Positions 34,916 to 46,771 are shown, counted from the first letter of the stretch. The stretch: 64,000 nt of DNA from Hevea brasiliensis (GCF_030052815.1 NC_079507.1:14406141-14470140), one strand, 5' to 3'. Notes: generated from the sequence alone by a model not told the origin. Program-made: numbers and translations.

Positions 34916-34953
34916 ATGCTTGAGGACAAGCATAGAATAAGTGTGGGAGAATT
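34916..34953 (+). promoter_or_regulatory. Hairpin and polypurine tract at 3' LTR of Athila A
   Basis: atgcttg, agga, caagcat (7-bp stem, AGGA loop) is followed by agaataa and the purine tract gtgtgggaga up to the LTR start at 34,954. Confidence 0.7.
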
Positions 34954-36445
34954 TGATGAGTGCATAATTTATTAATTTAACTCCCATCACATTTAGTGTT
35001 TCTAGGGTATTTTTATGCCTAATTTAGTTGATTAAAGTATAATTATCTATTAGGCGTTTGTTTAGAGAGTTATTGAAATAATTGTGTTAAATGAAGAAGT
35101 TTTTAGCATTTGCATTAATTTGACTCTTTTTGTATTTTTCAGGGTTATGGTGAAGTTCCAGAGCATAAAAATGTGAAAGGAAGCTTGGAAAGGTCAAAGG
35201 ATTGAGAAGTGTTATTGATACAAAGTACACGGGGTCGTGTAAGCACAACCATGGACCTGTGCAACATTCTGCCTGAAGAAATCCAGAGAACCGAGGAAGA
35301 AACAAAGTACACGGGCTGTGTAACTTGACCCGTGTAAATCCTAGAGACCCGTGTAACCTTCTGTGCCAATAGAAGACATACCCACTCAGCTCCAGTAAGT
35401 TACACAGCCCTAGGCCGTGTAGTGATACACAGGCCGTGTATCTGTCAACAATCAGTTTCCTGATTTTGCTCCAGTTGTAGTTTTTGATAGAGAGAAAGAC
35501 TCTTAAACCTAACCCTAGGCCATTTATTATATATAGAAGAGGTAGCAGTCGACACGAGGCGATCAGACTTTCGTTCTTCATTCACATTCTAGATTTCTTC
35601 AATTTTCTTCTTTAATTTTCTATATGCCATGAACATGAGTGGCTAAGCTTTTGATTCAATTCAAGGGATTCAAGTTCTGTTGCATGATTTGTGAGATCAG
35701 ATTCTTAATTTAATTTATGTCTTTTGAATATCTATTGTTTTCTAATTTCATTGACTTTGATCTATTGAATAATTTGCTAAAAAGGCCTATTAGTTAATTG
35801 TTTGATGTGGTCAATTGCTAGTTCATCTTCATAATCCGTAATTATTGTGTAAGATTGAACATGAGTAGCAATTAGGTTTTATTGATTATGATCACAGTTT
35901 TCGATAATAATCTAAGGAAACAATAGAGTGAATTAAATGACTTATGCTTCATAAATTATTATTCAGCTTAACTACTTCCTATTCTTAAAGTAGTTATTAA
36001 TTTGATGAGGATTGCTTAATATCAATTCAGTTAATAATTAGAGTCAACAAGAGTGCTGGGCTCGAATTGATGAGTATAGGGAAGTTAGGAATTTTACCTT
36101 GCTGTTTGGTAAATCTACGTTAAGTATTCAATAAGAGATAATTGTATTTCTTTTGCCTATGATCGAATCAATGCATTGGAATGCGAATTACCTTCGAATG
36201 AAGTTTGTTTAATTCGAGAGTTTCTTATTTAATTTTAAATCTTAATTTTGGATTTTTTTTATTTCTTCTTTGGATTGCGAATTAACCCCGCCCCCCAACC
36301 TTTGTTTCTTTTTCCAGTACACAAGTGCACGAAATTTAATAATTCAATCTCTAGGGTTCGACCTGGATTTATCACTTACTGCAGAAAATATTTCATAATT
36401 GGTGATTTCAGTTAATTTAATTTCTAGTGGAATCGACAGCCATTA
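34954..36445 (+). repeat. 3' LTR of Athila A (1,492 bp)
   Basis: Starts tgatgagtgcat and ends cagccatta. It has the same length as the 5' LTR with scattered substitutions. It contains the palindrome cluster (35,222-35,442) and TATA-like site (35,530-35,539). The TSD ggcat follows at 36,446. Confidence 0.92.
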
Positions 36446-36460
36446 GGCATGCTACTAACA
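36446..36460 (-). repeat. TSD ggcat (right) and last 10 bp of the outer copia LTR
   Basis: ggcat (36,446-36,450) repeats 3,910-3,914. gctactaaca (36,451-36,460) completes the copia LTR left at 3,914 (uninterrupted copy: actactaaca at 12,514-12,523). gtacc after it would be the outer copia's own TSD, which cannot be checked here. Confidence 0.85.
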
Positions 36461-36860
36461 GTACCTACCCAGAATTTCCACATCCATAGTATATATATAA
36501 GCTCTAATTTATCCCTAAGGTAGCACAACATAGAAATAAATTATGATGCAATGGATAGGGATGCTCCTAATATAATAACTTATTACATAAACATAAGTGA
36601 ATGTATGAGTATGCTAGAAAATATAAAATATAAATAATATTAAATTATAAAAAGAATCAATATCTAACTCATAAACCGGTCAACCTTACTAAAGTTGGTT
36701 TGACTGGAGAGAAGAAAATGACCAACCTCGATCACTTATACAGACATATTGATCTCTATCAATTGACCGACAAATAATATAAACTAAAAAAGTAAGAATT
36801 AATTTCAGGGTCTTCAAAAATTTTCATAGAGTCATTGATATGGTGAAAAATTACATAAAT
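36461..36860. other. AT-rich flank without recognised feature
   Basis: About 400 bp after the copia LTR end. I see no ORF, repeat relation or RNA gene. It is the probable insertion target of the outer copia. Confidence 0.4.
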
Positions 36861-38360
36861 ATTAATGATAGTTGATGATAATTTTATTGGTTTTGTGTAA
36901 AGTTTTAATAGATTTATAGGATATTTATATTCATTAGTTATTTTTATTAATTTTAATAAGTTTTTAATAATTTTTATAAATTTTATTTAATTTTTTTTCT
37001 TGTATTTACATGCCTTACTTTATCTTGCATTGTCTTATGTTAAAATTTATTTAATTATTTAATTTTTTTGGCAAGCCATGAATTTGCTGTTGAAGTGGCC
37101 AAGTTATGCTATGTATTGGTTTTTGACTTTACATGAAACATCATCCTTTATCTTCTTAATTCCATAACCACATTTTGTCTTCATTCAAGATGTGTTTTTA
37201 AATGTATGGGCCAAGTTTAGTGTTTTAATTGGTGAGAAATCAAGAAGGGCCAAGTCCACATATCATGAGTTAAGTCCACGTAGCATGTAACCCATCATGG
37301 GGCATATAGGCAGAGAGTATGAAAATTGAAGCGCAAGGCCCGTGCGCGATCTTCCTTTATATATGTCAATTTTATGATCAGATCAAGAATCGGTAAAATA
37401 TCTCTCCAATGAAGCCACCAGTCTTGAGAGATATAAAAAGGGACAAAAGCCATTGTGAAGGGGAAGGATCATTGCCAACTGTAGAAGGTAGCCACTCATT
37501 GAAGATTCAAGGAAACTTTCGAAGAACTTGGGAGAAGATCTTCAGTCAATTCCAAAGTTTTTCTTCTTTCCCTATTTATTTTTATTCCAATATTTAGTTT
37601 TCATTTTTATGATGAGTTCTTTGTACTGTGTAACAAATAAATTGAGTCTTGAATCTTTGATAATATTGAACTTAATTTATTTCTAGGGTACAAGATGTAA
37701 TTTGGATTCAATTTTAATTCTAGAGATTTTGTATTAGTTTTCTTCATTAATATAATTGTTTATTATTTTCCCTGAATGATTTTGGGTATCAACCTTTGTG
37801 GTATTTGATTGATTTCAATTCATAATTAGTATTGAGAAGGAAAATTGTGGATTTAAGAATAACAACAAACATCATCGGAATAATAATTAGAGCGGGAGCA
37901 AATGGTTTGACTTATGGGATTTTGGGAGTAATCATAGTACTTAGTGAATTAATTAGGATTTATTTTATTCTTTGGAGATAGATTATAATATTTTTAATAA
38001 GTCCAGGGAGAAATTAATAAATAAATTAGAATTATTGGTCTTTGTATTAATAATTAAATTTGGATTGCAAAACAAAATATCTAAAAAATGATAATTGGAC
38101 CAAGTGAAATTAGGGATACCCTAATGCTTAATTAATTTGATTTTACAACCAACTTTCATTGTATTCTTTGGAGGTAATTTCAATTTTAGTATTTAGCTAA
38201 ATTTATTTTCCACTCTTACCCAATTTCAATATTTTAGATATTAGTAGAATTAGCGTATATTTTTGGTACTTAAACTCAGTCATTGTGAGTTGAAACTCTT
38301 CTCACTACTGTATTATTGATTGCAATTTCGTGTACTTGCGAGATTAGCCTTCCAAGTTTT
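36861..38360 (+). repeat. Decayed 5' LTR of a third Athila-type element (approximate left edge)
   Basis: The right edge is set by the primer-site match at 38,362. The segment before it has the layout of the other Athila LTR ends (cttgcgagattag here, cttgcggggtt at 51,246). The left edge is a guess, because no second LTR of this family is in the window. Confidence 0.45.
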
Positions 38361-38361
38361 T

Positions 38362-38382
38362 GACACCACTGCTAGGGACTAG
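38362..38382 (+). promoter_or_regulatory. Degenerate tRNA-Asp-type primer binding site
   Basis: tgacaccactgctagggacta resembles tggcaccgttgtcggggact at 5,414 with several changes, and lies before a gag start in the same arrangement. Confidence 0.6.
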
Positions 38383-38490
38383 TGTTATAATATCAAAAAT
38401 AGTTAGTTCTACTAGTAATCTAGACCTTTTCTTTATTGTTTCTTTATTTGTTTATTTTTTTTTTGTTCTTTGGATATTTGCAGGTAGTGC

Positions 38491-38942
38491 ATGAGAAGTT
38501 CAACCAGCTCTGATACATTGCAATTTGATCCTAAGATCGTACACACTTGTAAACGAAATAGAAAGGCTGCTAGAGAAAGTAAGAAAACTGAAACAAAGGA
38601 AATTACTGAAATGGATGAAGATCAAGAGAGAGAGGTAGTTAAAGTAGGAGGAAGTAATGCAGCTATTAACAAAGTAAATCATAGGGCACTGTAGGACTAT
38701 GCTAGGCCTAGTTTAATGGAGCACTTTTATTGTCAGGCCATCGATGCAAGCTAAGCCTACTTTGATCTAGATGGTTCAATATGTAGTTTAATTTACAGGT
38801 TTGCCTAATCAAGACCCAAATTTGCATATTATAATTTTTTAGAGATTTGCGATACTTTTAAATAGAGTGGAGTGCAAAAGATGCAATCCGGCCTAGGATG
38901 TTCCCATTTTCACTGAGTGGTAGGGATAAAGAGTGGTTGATG
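38491..38942 (+). pseudogene. gag N-terminal part of the third Athila-type element
   Basis: Opens MRSSTSSDTLQFDPKIVHT, parallel to the MTRTSQSGELIFDPEV start at 5,721, and then becomes acidic and basic (KKTETKEITEMDEDQEREVV). After a TAG at 38,692 it continues with DYARPSLMEHFYCQAIDAS and scattered matches to the capsid domain, ending near KEWL at 38,930. The next base starts a Tekay-like LTR piece. The rest of the element is not found downstream. Confidence 0.6.
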
Positions 38943-39440
38943 TGTAACATCTTGAAAATTTTGAGCTCTAAATAATACTAATCCCCGTCTATGAATAGTA
39001 TTATTCAAAGTCAACTTGAGGAATAAAAGTGAGAGGGAAATTAATTGAGATAAGCAGAATAAAAATTAAAATAACTCTCGGGTCATGGACTTAATTAGTA
39101 TTATTGAAAAAGATAGACTATAACCCGATGAAGGGCATTTTGGTCAATTCACCTGAAGAGTTGATTTTTGACCTAAATGTCAATTAAAGTAAGTGAGATT
39201 GATGCATTAGAATGGAATTTAATTAATGGGAAGAAGTATGAAAATTAATGAGGATATAGAGGGAATTAATGAATTGTGATAATAACAAATAAAATTATAA
39301 TTATAATTAAATTTGATATTTTATACATAAGACAAACTTGACCAAAAGTAAGATAAATATCCATTAAAATAAATCAATTATCATTGTCTCTTTCATCATC
39401 TTCTTCACCTTAATTGTGCCATCCACCTTCTCTCTCCTTC
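38943..39440 (+). repeat. Tekay-like LTR fragment, U3 part
   Basis: Starts tgtaacatc and includes the conserved gaagggcattttggtcaattc and tttttgacctaaatgtcaat blocks found near 40,555 and 59,545. It ends at ccttctctctccttc, where an opposite-strand LTR end begins. Truncated. Confidence 0.65.
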
Positions 39441-40164
39441 TGTGACGCTCCTTACCCGTTTACAGTATAGCCAAGTAAGGTGTGCCACATTCAGTGCCGG
39501 ATCACCCTATCTTATCTTGTTATGTTCATTGTTAATTTTAAATACCATTTAAACAAGTAATCCATGTGTGGAAATTTTTTTTTTTAATTTCTGTGGAGAC
39601 CCAGACAGAGAGCCTCCTCTGTTTTATTAGCATCTGGCGGTTCCACTATTTACCTATTAATATAGTCATATTCCATTCATTTTCTTATGCATTATGTCAT
39701 TCACAAATTCTCATGTAATTCCAAGAAAAAGATATATTTCATTCATGTGGAAATCCATATACAAAAATTTACAAATTTATTTACAACACAAAATATGATT
39801 ACATGATGTTATGTACAATAAACCAAACTAAGTCTATACATGGGCCCTACCATAAAATTACAAACTGCTAAGGTGACTCTGGACTGTGGCAGATCTAGTC
39901 AAATCTATGCTAAAGCACTACTACTGCAGTTGTGTATGGTCTCTAGTACCTACGCGATGGAAAACCAACGCGCTAAGCGAGATGCTTAGTGTTGCATAAT
40001 TTAAAAGAAATGTAACTAAATAATTAAAATAATTATTTATGCTTAATTTCATAAAATCTAAGTCATTCATGAATTTTTTGCACTTTGGGAACAATTAGAT
40101 TTAATAGCATCTTTTCTGTTCATTTCTCTTATTTTCAGTCTTAATTAATTTATAACAGTGCCCA
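39441..40164 (-). repeat. Tekay-like LTR fragment, 3' part, inverted
   Basis: In plus orientation it starts tgtgacgctccttacccg, the reverse complement of an LTR end. It includes the two-hairpin element (cgcgatgg/ccaacgcg at 39,953-39,972; ctaagc/gcttag at 39,973-39,989). It is cut at 40,164 by the start of the next LTR. Confidence 0.72.
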
Positions 40165-43100
40165 TGTAACGTCCTATTTTAGGTAATACATACATTCTAC
40201 TATTCCAATGACTAATGTCTATTCGAACAGCTAGGATGTCTGGAACTACACTCAAATTAGAGTGAGGAGCCATAAATTGATTGAATAAAGACCAAGAAAA
40301 ATTAAAGAAAAATTTAAGAAATGAAATGCACTAAGGTTAAATAAGCCATAGCTCCAGTGATGGGTGACTTAACGGGAAGAGACTGTAAAGACAGTTGTCG
40401 ACCCTATACCCATGGGAAAACCCTGTGAAATAATTTTTAGGACTCCATGGAAGGATTGTTGAGGTTTTGATGATAATAGATTGCTAAGAAAACATAAGAA
40501 GAATTAAATCAATCAGCACAGACAATTTTAGCTCATTAAGCTAAACGAAGGGCATTTTGGTCATTTTAAACCCAGAGTTGAATTTTGACCTAAATGTCAA
40601 TCAAAATAAGTGAGAATAAAACATTAAAAATGAATTAAAAATCATGAATTTATGTAATGAAAATAAGTAGAGAAAATGAGAAAAAGGAAATGAAACTTAA
40701 ATCACATTAATGACACAAGCATGATGTTAGGATGACCTCATTCAAAAAAAAAAATTCAACAAATAAGAAATTAACACACATATAAAAGAGATAAACATCC
40801 AATTAAAAACCAAAAATTTGGTCTTCTTCTTCATTTTCCTCTAGTTGCCCGAACCCATGGAAGCTCCCACCCTCCACCATTTTCAAGCATTTCAAGCTTG
40901 AATTTCCTCCTATTTTCACAACAAAATCCATACTTGCCTTCAAAAAAACTTGATCCTATACCTTGGGAAACCTAGTGGCAGCCAAGCAAATAGAAGAAAT
41001 TGAAGTTTTAACAAGTTCAAGAATTAAGTTATTAAGGTTAGTATACTAAACAAGTATTTTTCCTTCTTTAACTAGTATAAGCATGCCAAATTAAGTGTAA
41101 ATTTTATGAAATTAAAAAAAAACCTTGAGTATATGGAAACTTAATTTTTGGCAGCCATGAGGATTGTGTGAAATTAATGGTTTTGAATTAGTTAGTGATG
41201 TTGATTGATGAACTTATATACATTAGAAGTTGAATTGCTTTGAGGATGCTTGTGATTGAAACTTTAAGTTACGGTTTTAACCTAAATTTGGGGCTTTGGT
41301 GTTATTACTTGAAATTGGTATTGTTGAAACTATTTGTTGACTATTAGAAGTGCCATGTATGTCAAAAGAAGTTTAGGAGTTAGAGGAATTGAAATTGGGA
41401 GTGCAATTTCTCTTACAGGAAATTTGGACTTATGAGTCCAGTGATGTTTTTAAACCATAAATAAAGTTGTATTGCTTCAATTGGTATGAGGCAAATTGAA
41501 GATGAAACTAGGGTTATAATGCCCCATTTTTCAAGAAGAGACCATACCCAAAAACTATCCCTAATCTGGCCTAAAATTGACTTGAATCTAGGTAACCCTA
41601 ATCTGGACCTGGAAAAAATGACCAAATGAACAACAAATGTTCAAATGGCCATAACTACCTTTAGAAAGGTCAGAATGACCTGATTTTTATACCATTGGAA
41701 AGGTTAGACGCAATAGCACAACTTTCATGAAGAACACAGAACCCAAATCTGCCTCTAATCAAATCAAATTTCTAGCAAAATTTAGGTCAACAAAACTGAC
41801 TAGAATTTCTGGACTTAGGCTCCCCTGACCAATTTCGGGAAAAGGTCATAACTTGGACTACAAAAATCCAAATGTAATGAAACTAGTGGAAAATTTTTTA
41901 ATAAAAATAGATCTACAACATTGGTGTTTTGACCAAAACCCAGATCCCAAGAGAACTAGGTCAAATTACTAGACGAATTCAGTACACCAAATTCTGGAAA
42001 TTGCCTAAGTGACCACTTGACCCCAGAATAGTGTTTATAGCATATCTCCCACTAGGAAATCCCAAATGGGATGAACCATACTGTTCTAGAAACCTAAGAG
42101 ATAGAAATTGAACATTGATTTAGAAACTTTCCTCAGATTATGAGTGTAAAAAACCTAAAATGAGAGTCAAAATCACTGACCTAAACCTGGAATCTTGTAG
42201 ACACAGGGTACCTGAGTCCAGGCCAGTTAATTTCCTATAATTAATTCTACAAGACCTGAAAAATTATAATTCAAAATTCTAAGTAATTATAAGAGATAGG
42301 GTAACAATTTTTGTGAAGAACATTAGGCTTAAAAGTGGCTGTAACATGTCTAATTAATTAGACAAAAATAGATTCCAGAATCTGCCTAAATTTGGACCCA
42401 AAAAGAGTCCATGAACTAGTTGTGGTTAGTTAACCATAACTTGAGTTCTAAAACTCCAAATGATATGATTTAAAAATGAAAATAAAGACAAGACATAGAG
42501 AGAAAAATTCCATGAAGGAAGTGTAGCCAAATAGTGGCCACATCTTGGCCAATTTGCTAGGAGAAAATAAGATACTAAATCTGGACCTAAAGAAAGGTTC
42601 AAGATATTATTTGATACATGACATGTAAATTATCTATATGAATTGCTAAATGTATAAGTTACATGAAAATGAAGGGGGAACCTATTTTCCCACTATAAAT
42701 TGACATGAAACTATGATAAAGCACTAATAGTGCATGATAAGAAATGATAAGATCATAAGTAATTAATAATACTAATTTGCCCAAAGTATACCTAGACTTA
42801 TTTATATAGCATGGATCTATTGGTATACCGATTAGGGACTACAGATTACAGTACTGCCCATAAGAATAATCATTGATAGACAATATATATCTGATATGAT
42901 TGTTCTTCTGGCTTTATGCCTGCTTGTTGGCCATTGTGCCTATTATGATTTCTGGCTTTATGCCTGCCCACTGGCCTTGTGCCTGACATGACAGATGTAT
43001 ACATGTTAGACATACGGATGTTTAACTAGTATACTCCTATGTATCCAGTCTTTATAGTTTATTATAGGTTACTTAGGCATAGATATCAGTAATAAACCTC

Positions 43101-43340
43101 AAATTTTAAAAAATTACATGAAGAGATCACAGATATGAGTGATAAGACTGAAAATGAAATAAATGAACAGAAAAGATCCTGATTAACTTAATTGCTTCCA
43201 AAGTTCTATAAACATGTAAAAGACTATAAACTCAGGAAATCTATATTTCTTTATAAAGTTAAACATGGAATAATTATTTCAATTATTTAGTTATTATATT
43301 TCAATTTATGCACCACTAAGCAATATGCTTAGTGTTTCAT
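40165..43340 (+). repeat. Tekay-like LTR, truncated at its 3' part
   Basis: Starts tgtaacgtcc. It has the conserved blocks (gggcattttggtcat, caattggtatgaggcaaattg at 41,479, inverted repeat at about 41,620) and reaches the stem-loop cactaagca, ata, tgcttagtg (43,314-43,334), where an inverted Athila LTR piece cuts it. The U5 end is missing. Confidence 0.75.
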
Positions 43341-43676
43341 CGGTTTTATAACCCCGCAAGTGCATGGATTGCTAACAAGTAATAAAGTGATAAGTAAAGT
43401 ATCGTTCCCATAAGGAATTTGATTAGTAAGTACCAATCTACACAGTAATTTTGACTATTTAGGCTATCGAATATTGAGGGAATGAAGGTTGTTTATTTTA
43501 AACACTAGAATGATAAACCTAAAATGAAATAATCTATTTTGAAATAATTCCGAAATTAAGATTTCACACTTGAATCTTACTACGGATGTTATCTTATTTA
43601 TTTACTGGATTGAGAATCGTTTACCTTGATAGAAATTAGTCCTAAGGTATCATAAGTCCTCTTTCAAGGCACCTAG
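43341..43676 (-). repeat. Inverted fragment of the Athila B LTR end
   Basis: Reverse complement of about 50,930-51,263. Shared text includes ggttttataaccccgcaag, the aatattg/gatagcc region and the ccttgatag...gcacctag end. It begins at the exact LTR terminus and is truncated at 43,676 by another LTR piece. Confidence 0.8.
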
Positions 43677-43994
43677 TGTAACACCCCTCACCCGACTACA
43701 GTGTAGTCGAGCAAAGTGTGCTACATTCGGTGTCGGAGCACCCTATCTTATCTTACTTTATTCATTTAATAATTTGATCTCGTTATATTTTAATATCAAT
43801 TATTTTTAAATGGAGAAACCAGCAGAATTTCTCCTATTTTATTATCAGTTGGCGTACTTTACTATTCACCTGCTTGAAATTTTCAATAATATTTTACAAT
43901 AATGATCTCATTAATGATTCTCATAACCATCTCATAATTCACATCTCATTCATATATCTCAATATCATATTCATTTTCATGCATTTCCATTCAT
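43677..43994 (-). repeat. Tekay-like LTR end fragment, inverted
   Basis: Begins tgtaacacccctcacccg, the reverse complement of an LTR terminus, and carries the gtgtcggagcaccctatctt block seen at 39,495. It continues for about 0.3 kb in AT-rich sequence before the text changes to a plus-strand LTR. Confidence 0.65.
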
Positions 43995-45060
43995 GCACAA
44001 TTTATATAAATTAATTTATGAAAATTAAAAATAATTATTGAAAAGTCAAATTATAATGATTATAAACTTCAAACTAATTTCAAATTTGTCATTTTACTTA
44101 TTTACCATATTGTCATTAAATATTTAATTATTATATAAGTTAATTATTGAACAAAATTCTGCATCTTTTTCCCTTCTTCTTCCTGTCCACTTGCCTTCTT
44201 CCCTTTCTCTCTAAAATTCTTCATTAAAACCCAAAATCCAAAGCTTGAAACCCTAAGTCTCAACCAAATTTTTCTTGGAAAAACTATAGCACACCCTAAA
44301 CTAAAGCCTAATTAGTAGAAAGCACTCAAGAAAGCCAAAAGAAATTAAGAGTTTGGGGCAAGAGGAATTTCAGCCAAGGTGGACCAAGTTTTTGATTGAT
44401 TAGAATGTTGAATTGAAGTTGTGTGAAGCTAAGGAATAAGGTTAGTGCTATCAATTCCTTTGGATTTTAAAGTTGCACCAAATTGATTTAGGTTTTTCTA
44501 AATTGGGAATTTGCTGTTATGTTGATAAATTGATGTGTTGAGATTAATTATGGAGTATTTGAAGTGTATTGAATGTGATTGAAGTTGGTAGTAGTATGGA
44601 ATGGGGGGTATTCATGCATGATTTTCAGGACTTTGAGTCTAGTATCTAAATGTGACCATAAGTAGAGTTAGGTTACTTCAATTGGTGTCAGACCAATTGG
44701 CCATTAAACTTAGGACATAATGACACATTTTTAGTGAAGAAACCATGCCCAGAAAACCAACTTAGGATAACCTAAAAACTGCCCCAATCTGAGTGACCAA
44801 CGTGCTATCCTTGGAAAATGACCAATGAACAGTGTTTGTTCAAATGGTCATAACTCAGTGTAAAAATGTCCAAATGACCTGAATTTTATACCATTGGAAA
44901 GCTTAGACATAGGACTACAACTTTCATTAAGAACATTAAGCCCAGAAATGCCTCTAACCAAATGAAATTGCTGGCCTAAGTGAGGTCACCAAATTGACTA
45001 GAACCATTTTGCCCAGAATTTCCTAGACTAAAGCTCACTCGACCAGTTTTGAGATATAAT
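43995..45060 (+). repeat. Tekay-like LTR fragment, internal part
   Basis: Collinear with about 56,090-57,140 with few differences (for example gtccacttgccttcttccc and the caattggtgt block near 44,680). It ends at gaccagtttt, where Athila integrase text begins. Confidence 0.78.
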
Positions 45061-45062
45061 TG

Positions 45063-45969
45063 TTTGATGTATGGGGAATAGACTTCATGGGCCCATTTCC
45101 CTTTTCCCATGGAAACAAGTATATTCTGGTTGGAGTTGATTATGCATCAAAATGAGTAGAAGTAATTGTGACACCAACCAACGATGCTAGAGTGGTCACA
45201 AGGTTCTTTAATAAAAACATTTTCACAAGATTTGGCACACCATGAGCAATAATCAGTGATGGAGGAAGTCACTTCTGCAACCAACAATTCGAAACACTAC
45301 TGAAAAAGTACGGAGTGACTCATAAGGTGGCCACACCTTATCATCCTCAAACCAGTGGTCAAGTAGAAATCTCAAACAAGGGAACTGAAGTAGATTCTGG
45401 AGAAAACTGTAAACAGATCCAGGAAGGACTGATGCATAAAGTTAAATGATGCACTTTAGGCATACCGCACTGCATATAAAACCCTAATTGGCACAATACC
45501 CTTCCATCTGGTTTATGGAAAATCATGTCATCTCTCTGTTGAACTTGAGCATAAAGCTTACTGGGAAATTCATATCTTAAACTTTGACCTCAAAGTTGCT
45601 GGTGAGAAAAGGCTTTTACAACTAAATGAGTTGGAAGAAATCCGATAGGATGCATATGAAAATGCAAAAATCTTCAAGGATAAAACCAAAAGATGGCATA
45701 ACAGGCGCATAGTAAGGAAAGAGATAAAAGAAGGAGATCTTGTACTCTTATTCAACTCTATATTGAAACTCTTTCCGAGGAAGTTGAAATCAAGATGGTT
45801 CGGACCTTTCAAGGTCACCCAAGTCTTCCCACATGAAGCAGTAGAGGTATGGAGTGAAACCTCAGGTGCATTCAAGGTCAATGGGCAGAGGCTGAAGCCT
45901 TACTTTAAGGGAGAACCCATAGAAACAGGAGTCAATTGCACTCTCGACCATCCTACCGACAAACCATAA
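45063..45969 (+). pseudogene. Integrase core and C-terminal domain of Athila B
   Basis: Begins within the core at [14 protein letters not shown] (first catalytic Asp). The second Asp is in [12 protein letters not shown] and the Glu in SGQVEISNK, so all three catalytic residues are present. A frameshift near 45,380 moves to the second frame, and stops lie in both (for example after YASK and FGTP, and in EEIR-stop-DAY). The C-terminal domain is well kept: RKLKSRWFGPFKVTQVFP and GAFKVNGQRLKPYFKGEP, ending LDHPTDKP at 45,966. The N-terminal zinc domain is lost at the truncation. Confidence 0.87.
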
Positions 45970-46283
45970 ACAAGCAAAGTCCATCTAAAGACTATAAACA
46001 AGTGCTTTTTGGGAGGCAACCCAAAATTTTTCCAAACTTTTCTTTTCTTTTTCTCCTTTCTCGTATTGATTTTTGTTTCATACTTATTAGCATTTCACTT
46101 TGTAGGAATTTTTGGAAAGGGGAGTAGAGATCAAGAGAGGAAGGGAATTACCAAGTCAAAACCACAAAAGGGAATTTGGAGAAAACCAGGGAAGTAGCTC
46201 TATTACTCAACTTTACATCCATTTCATGTGTTTTGAGGATAAAATTTTTCATTTGCTAAAGATTTGAAAAATCATAAAATTAC

Positions 46284-46640
46284 ACTGGTCGTGCACTAGT
46301 TTTACACGCCCTGTGTAACTTTCTGGAAGTCCATAAATTTCATGCAATTTTAACTCTTCGAGAGATAGAAAGTTACACGGGTCCATAGTCCAATTTACAC
46401 GGACCTGTAATGTTTCTAGCAAAATCACTTAGAGACAGAAATTTACACGGGGCTCCTTGTAATTTACACGGGTCGTGTAACATATCCAGTAAAGAAACTC
46501 GAGAAACAAAAAATTGCATGGGTCCCAGATCTCATTTACACGGGCTGTGTACTATGACAGATTTTGAAAATTTCGAGCAGAAATTTACACGGCCCTACAT
46601 GTAGGGACCCGTGTAGTGATATACAATCTGTGCACTTCAT
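46284..46640 (+). promoter_or_regulatory. Internal copy of the LTR palindrome cluster (Athila B)
   Basis: Repeated tacacggg/cgtgtaa units as in the LTR at 49,889-50,210. The end of the cluster (46,583-46,640) aligns with the LTR at 50,159-50,215: ggccct, then gggacccgtgtagtga in both. It sits between integrase and the env-position ORF and is followed by a TATA box. Confidence 0.6.
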
Positions 46641-46763
46641 CACAGACGCGACTCTTGGGGCATGAAACGTGGGAAACAAAGAGTCTTAACAGCTCTTTAA
46701 ATGCACCCCTAGCATTAAAACCTTTCATAAACACAAAACCCTTCATCTCCTCCCTTCCTAGCC

Positions 46764-46771
46764 TATAAAAA
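46764..46771 (+). promoter_or_regulatory. TATA box upstream of env-position ORF
   Basis: tataaaaa, 70 bp before the ATG at 46,834 and about 125 bp after the palindrome cluster. The LTR has tataaatag at 50,316-50,324 about 105 bp after its cluster. Together they look like an internal promoter. Confidence 0.5.

Larger units (their letters stand above)
33779..34953 (+). other. 3' non-coding region of Athila A
   Basis: No ORF. It holds a hairpin plus G-tract (33,985-34,020), an A-rich stretch (about 34,040-34,100), and the hairpin plus polypurine tract at the LTR (34,916-34,953). The env-position ORF seen in the Athila at 45-51 kb has no counterpart here. Confidence 0.7.
3915..36445 (+). mobile_element. 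Athila-type Ty3/gypsy element A, interrupted by nested insertions
   Basis: A full element with two 1,492-bp LTRs (3,915-5,406 and 34,954-36,445), a 5-bp TSD, a tRNA-Asp-like primer site, gag, protease, RT, RNase H and integrase in Ty3 order, a long 3' non-coding region and a polypurine tract. A minus-strand copia element (10,414-33,637) splits the integrase, so the Athila itself accounts for about 9.3 kb of the span. About half a kilobase of integrase is missing at the right copia junction. I see no env-position ORF in this copy. Clade is judged from primer site, RT motif and LTR layout. Confidence 0.85.

Noticed and set aside
35087..35581. 164-codon minus-strand ORF
   Set aside because: It lies wholly in the Athila A 3' LTR, its protein has no recognisable domain, and the 5' LTR copy is broken at the same place. 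It is a chance ORF over the palindrome cluster.
45936..46197. Small plus-strand ORFs overlapping the integrase end
   Set aside because: Out of frame with integrase and without homologous text in Athila A. The spacer here is non-coding.
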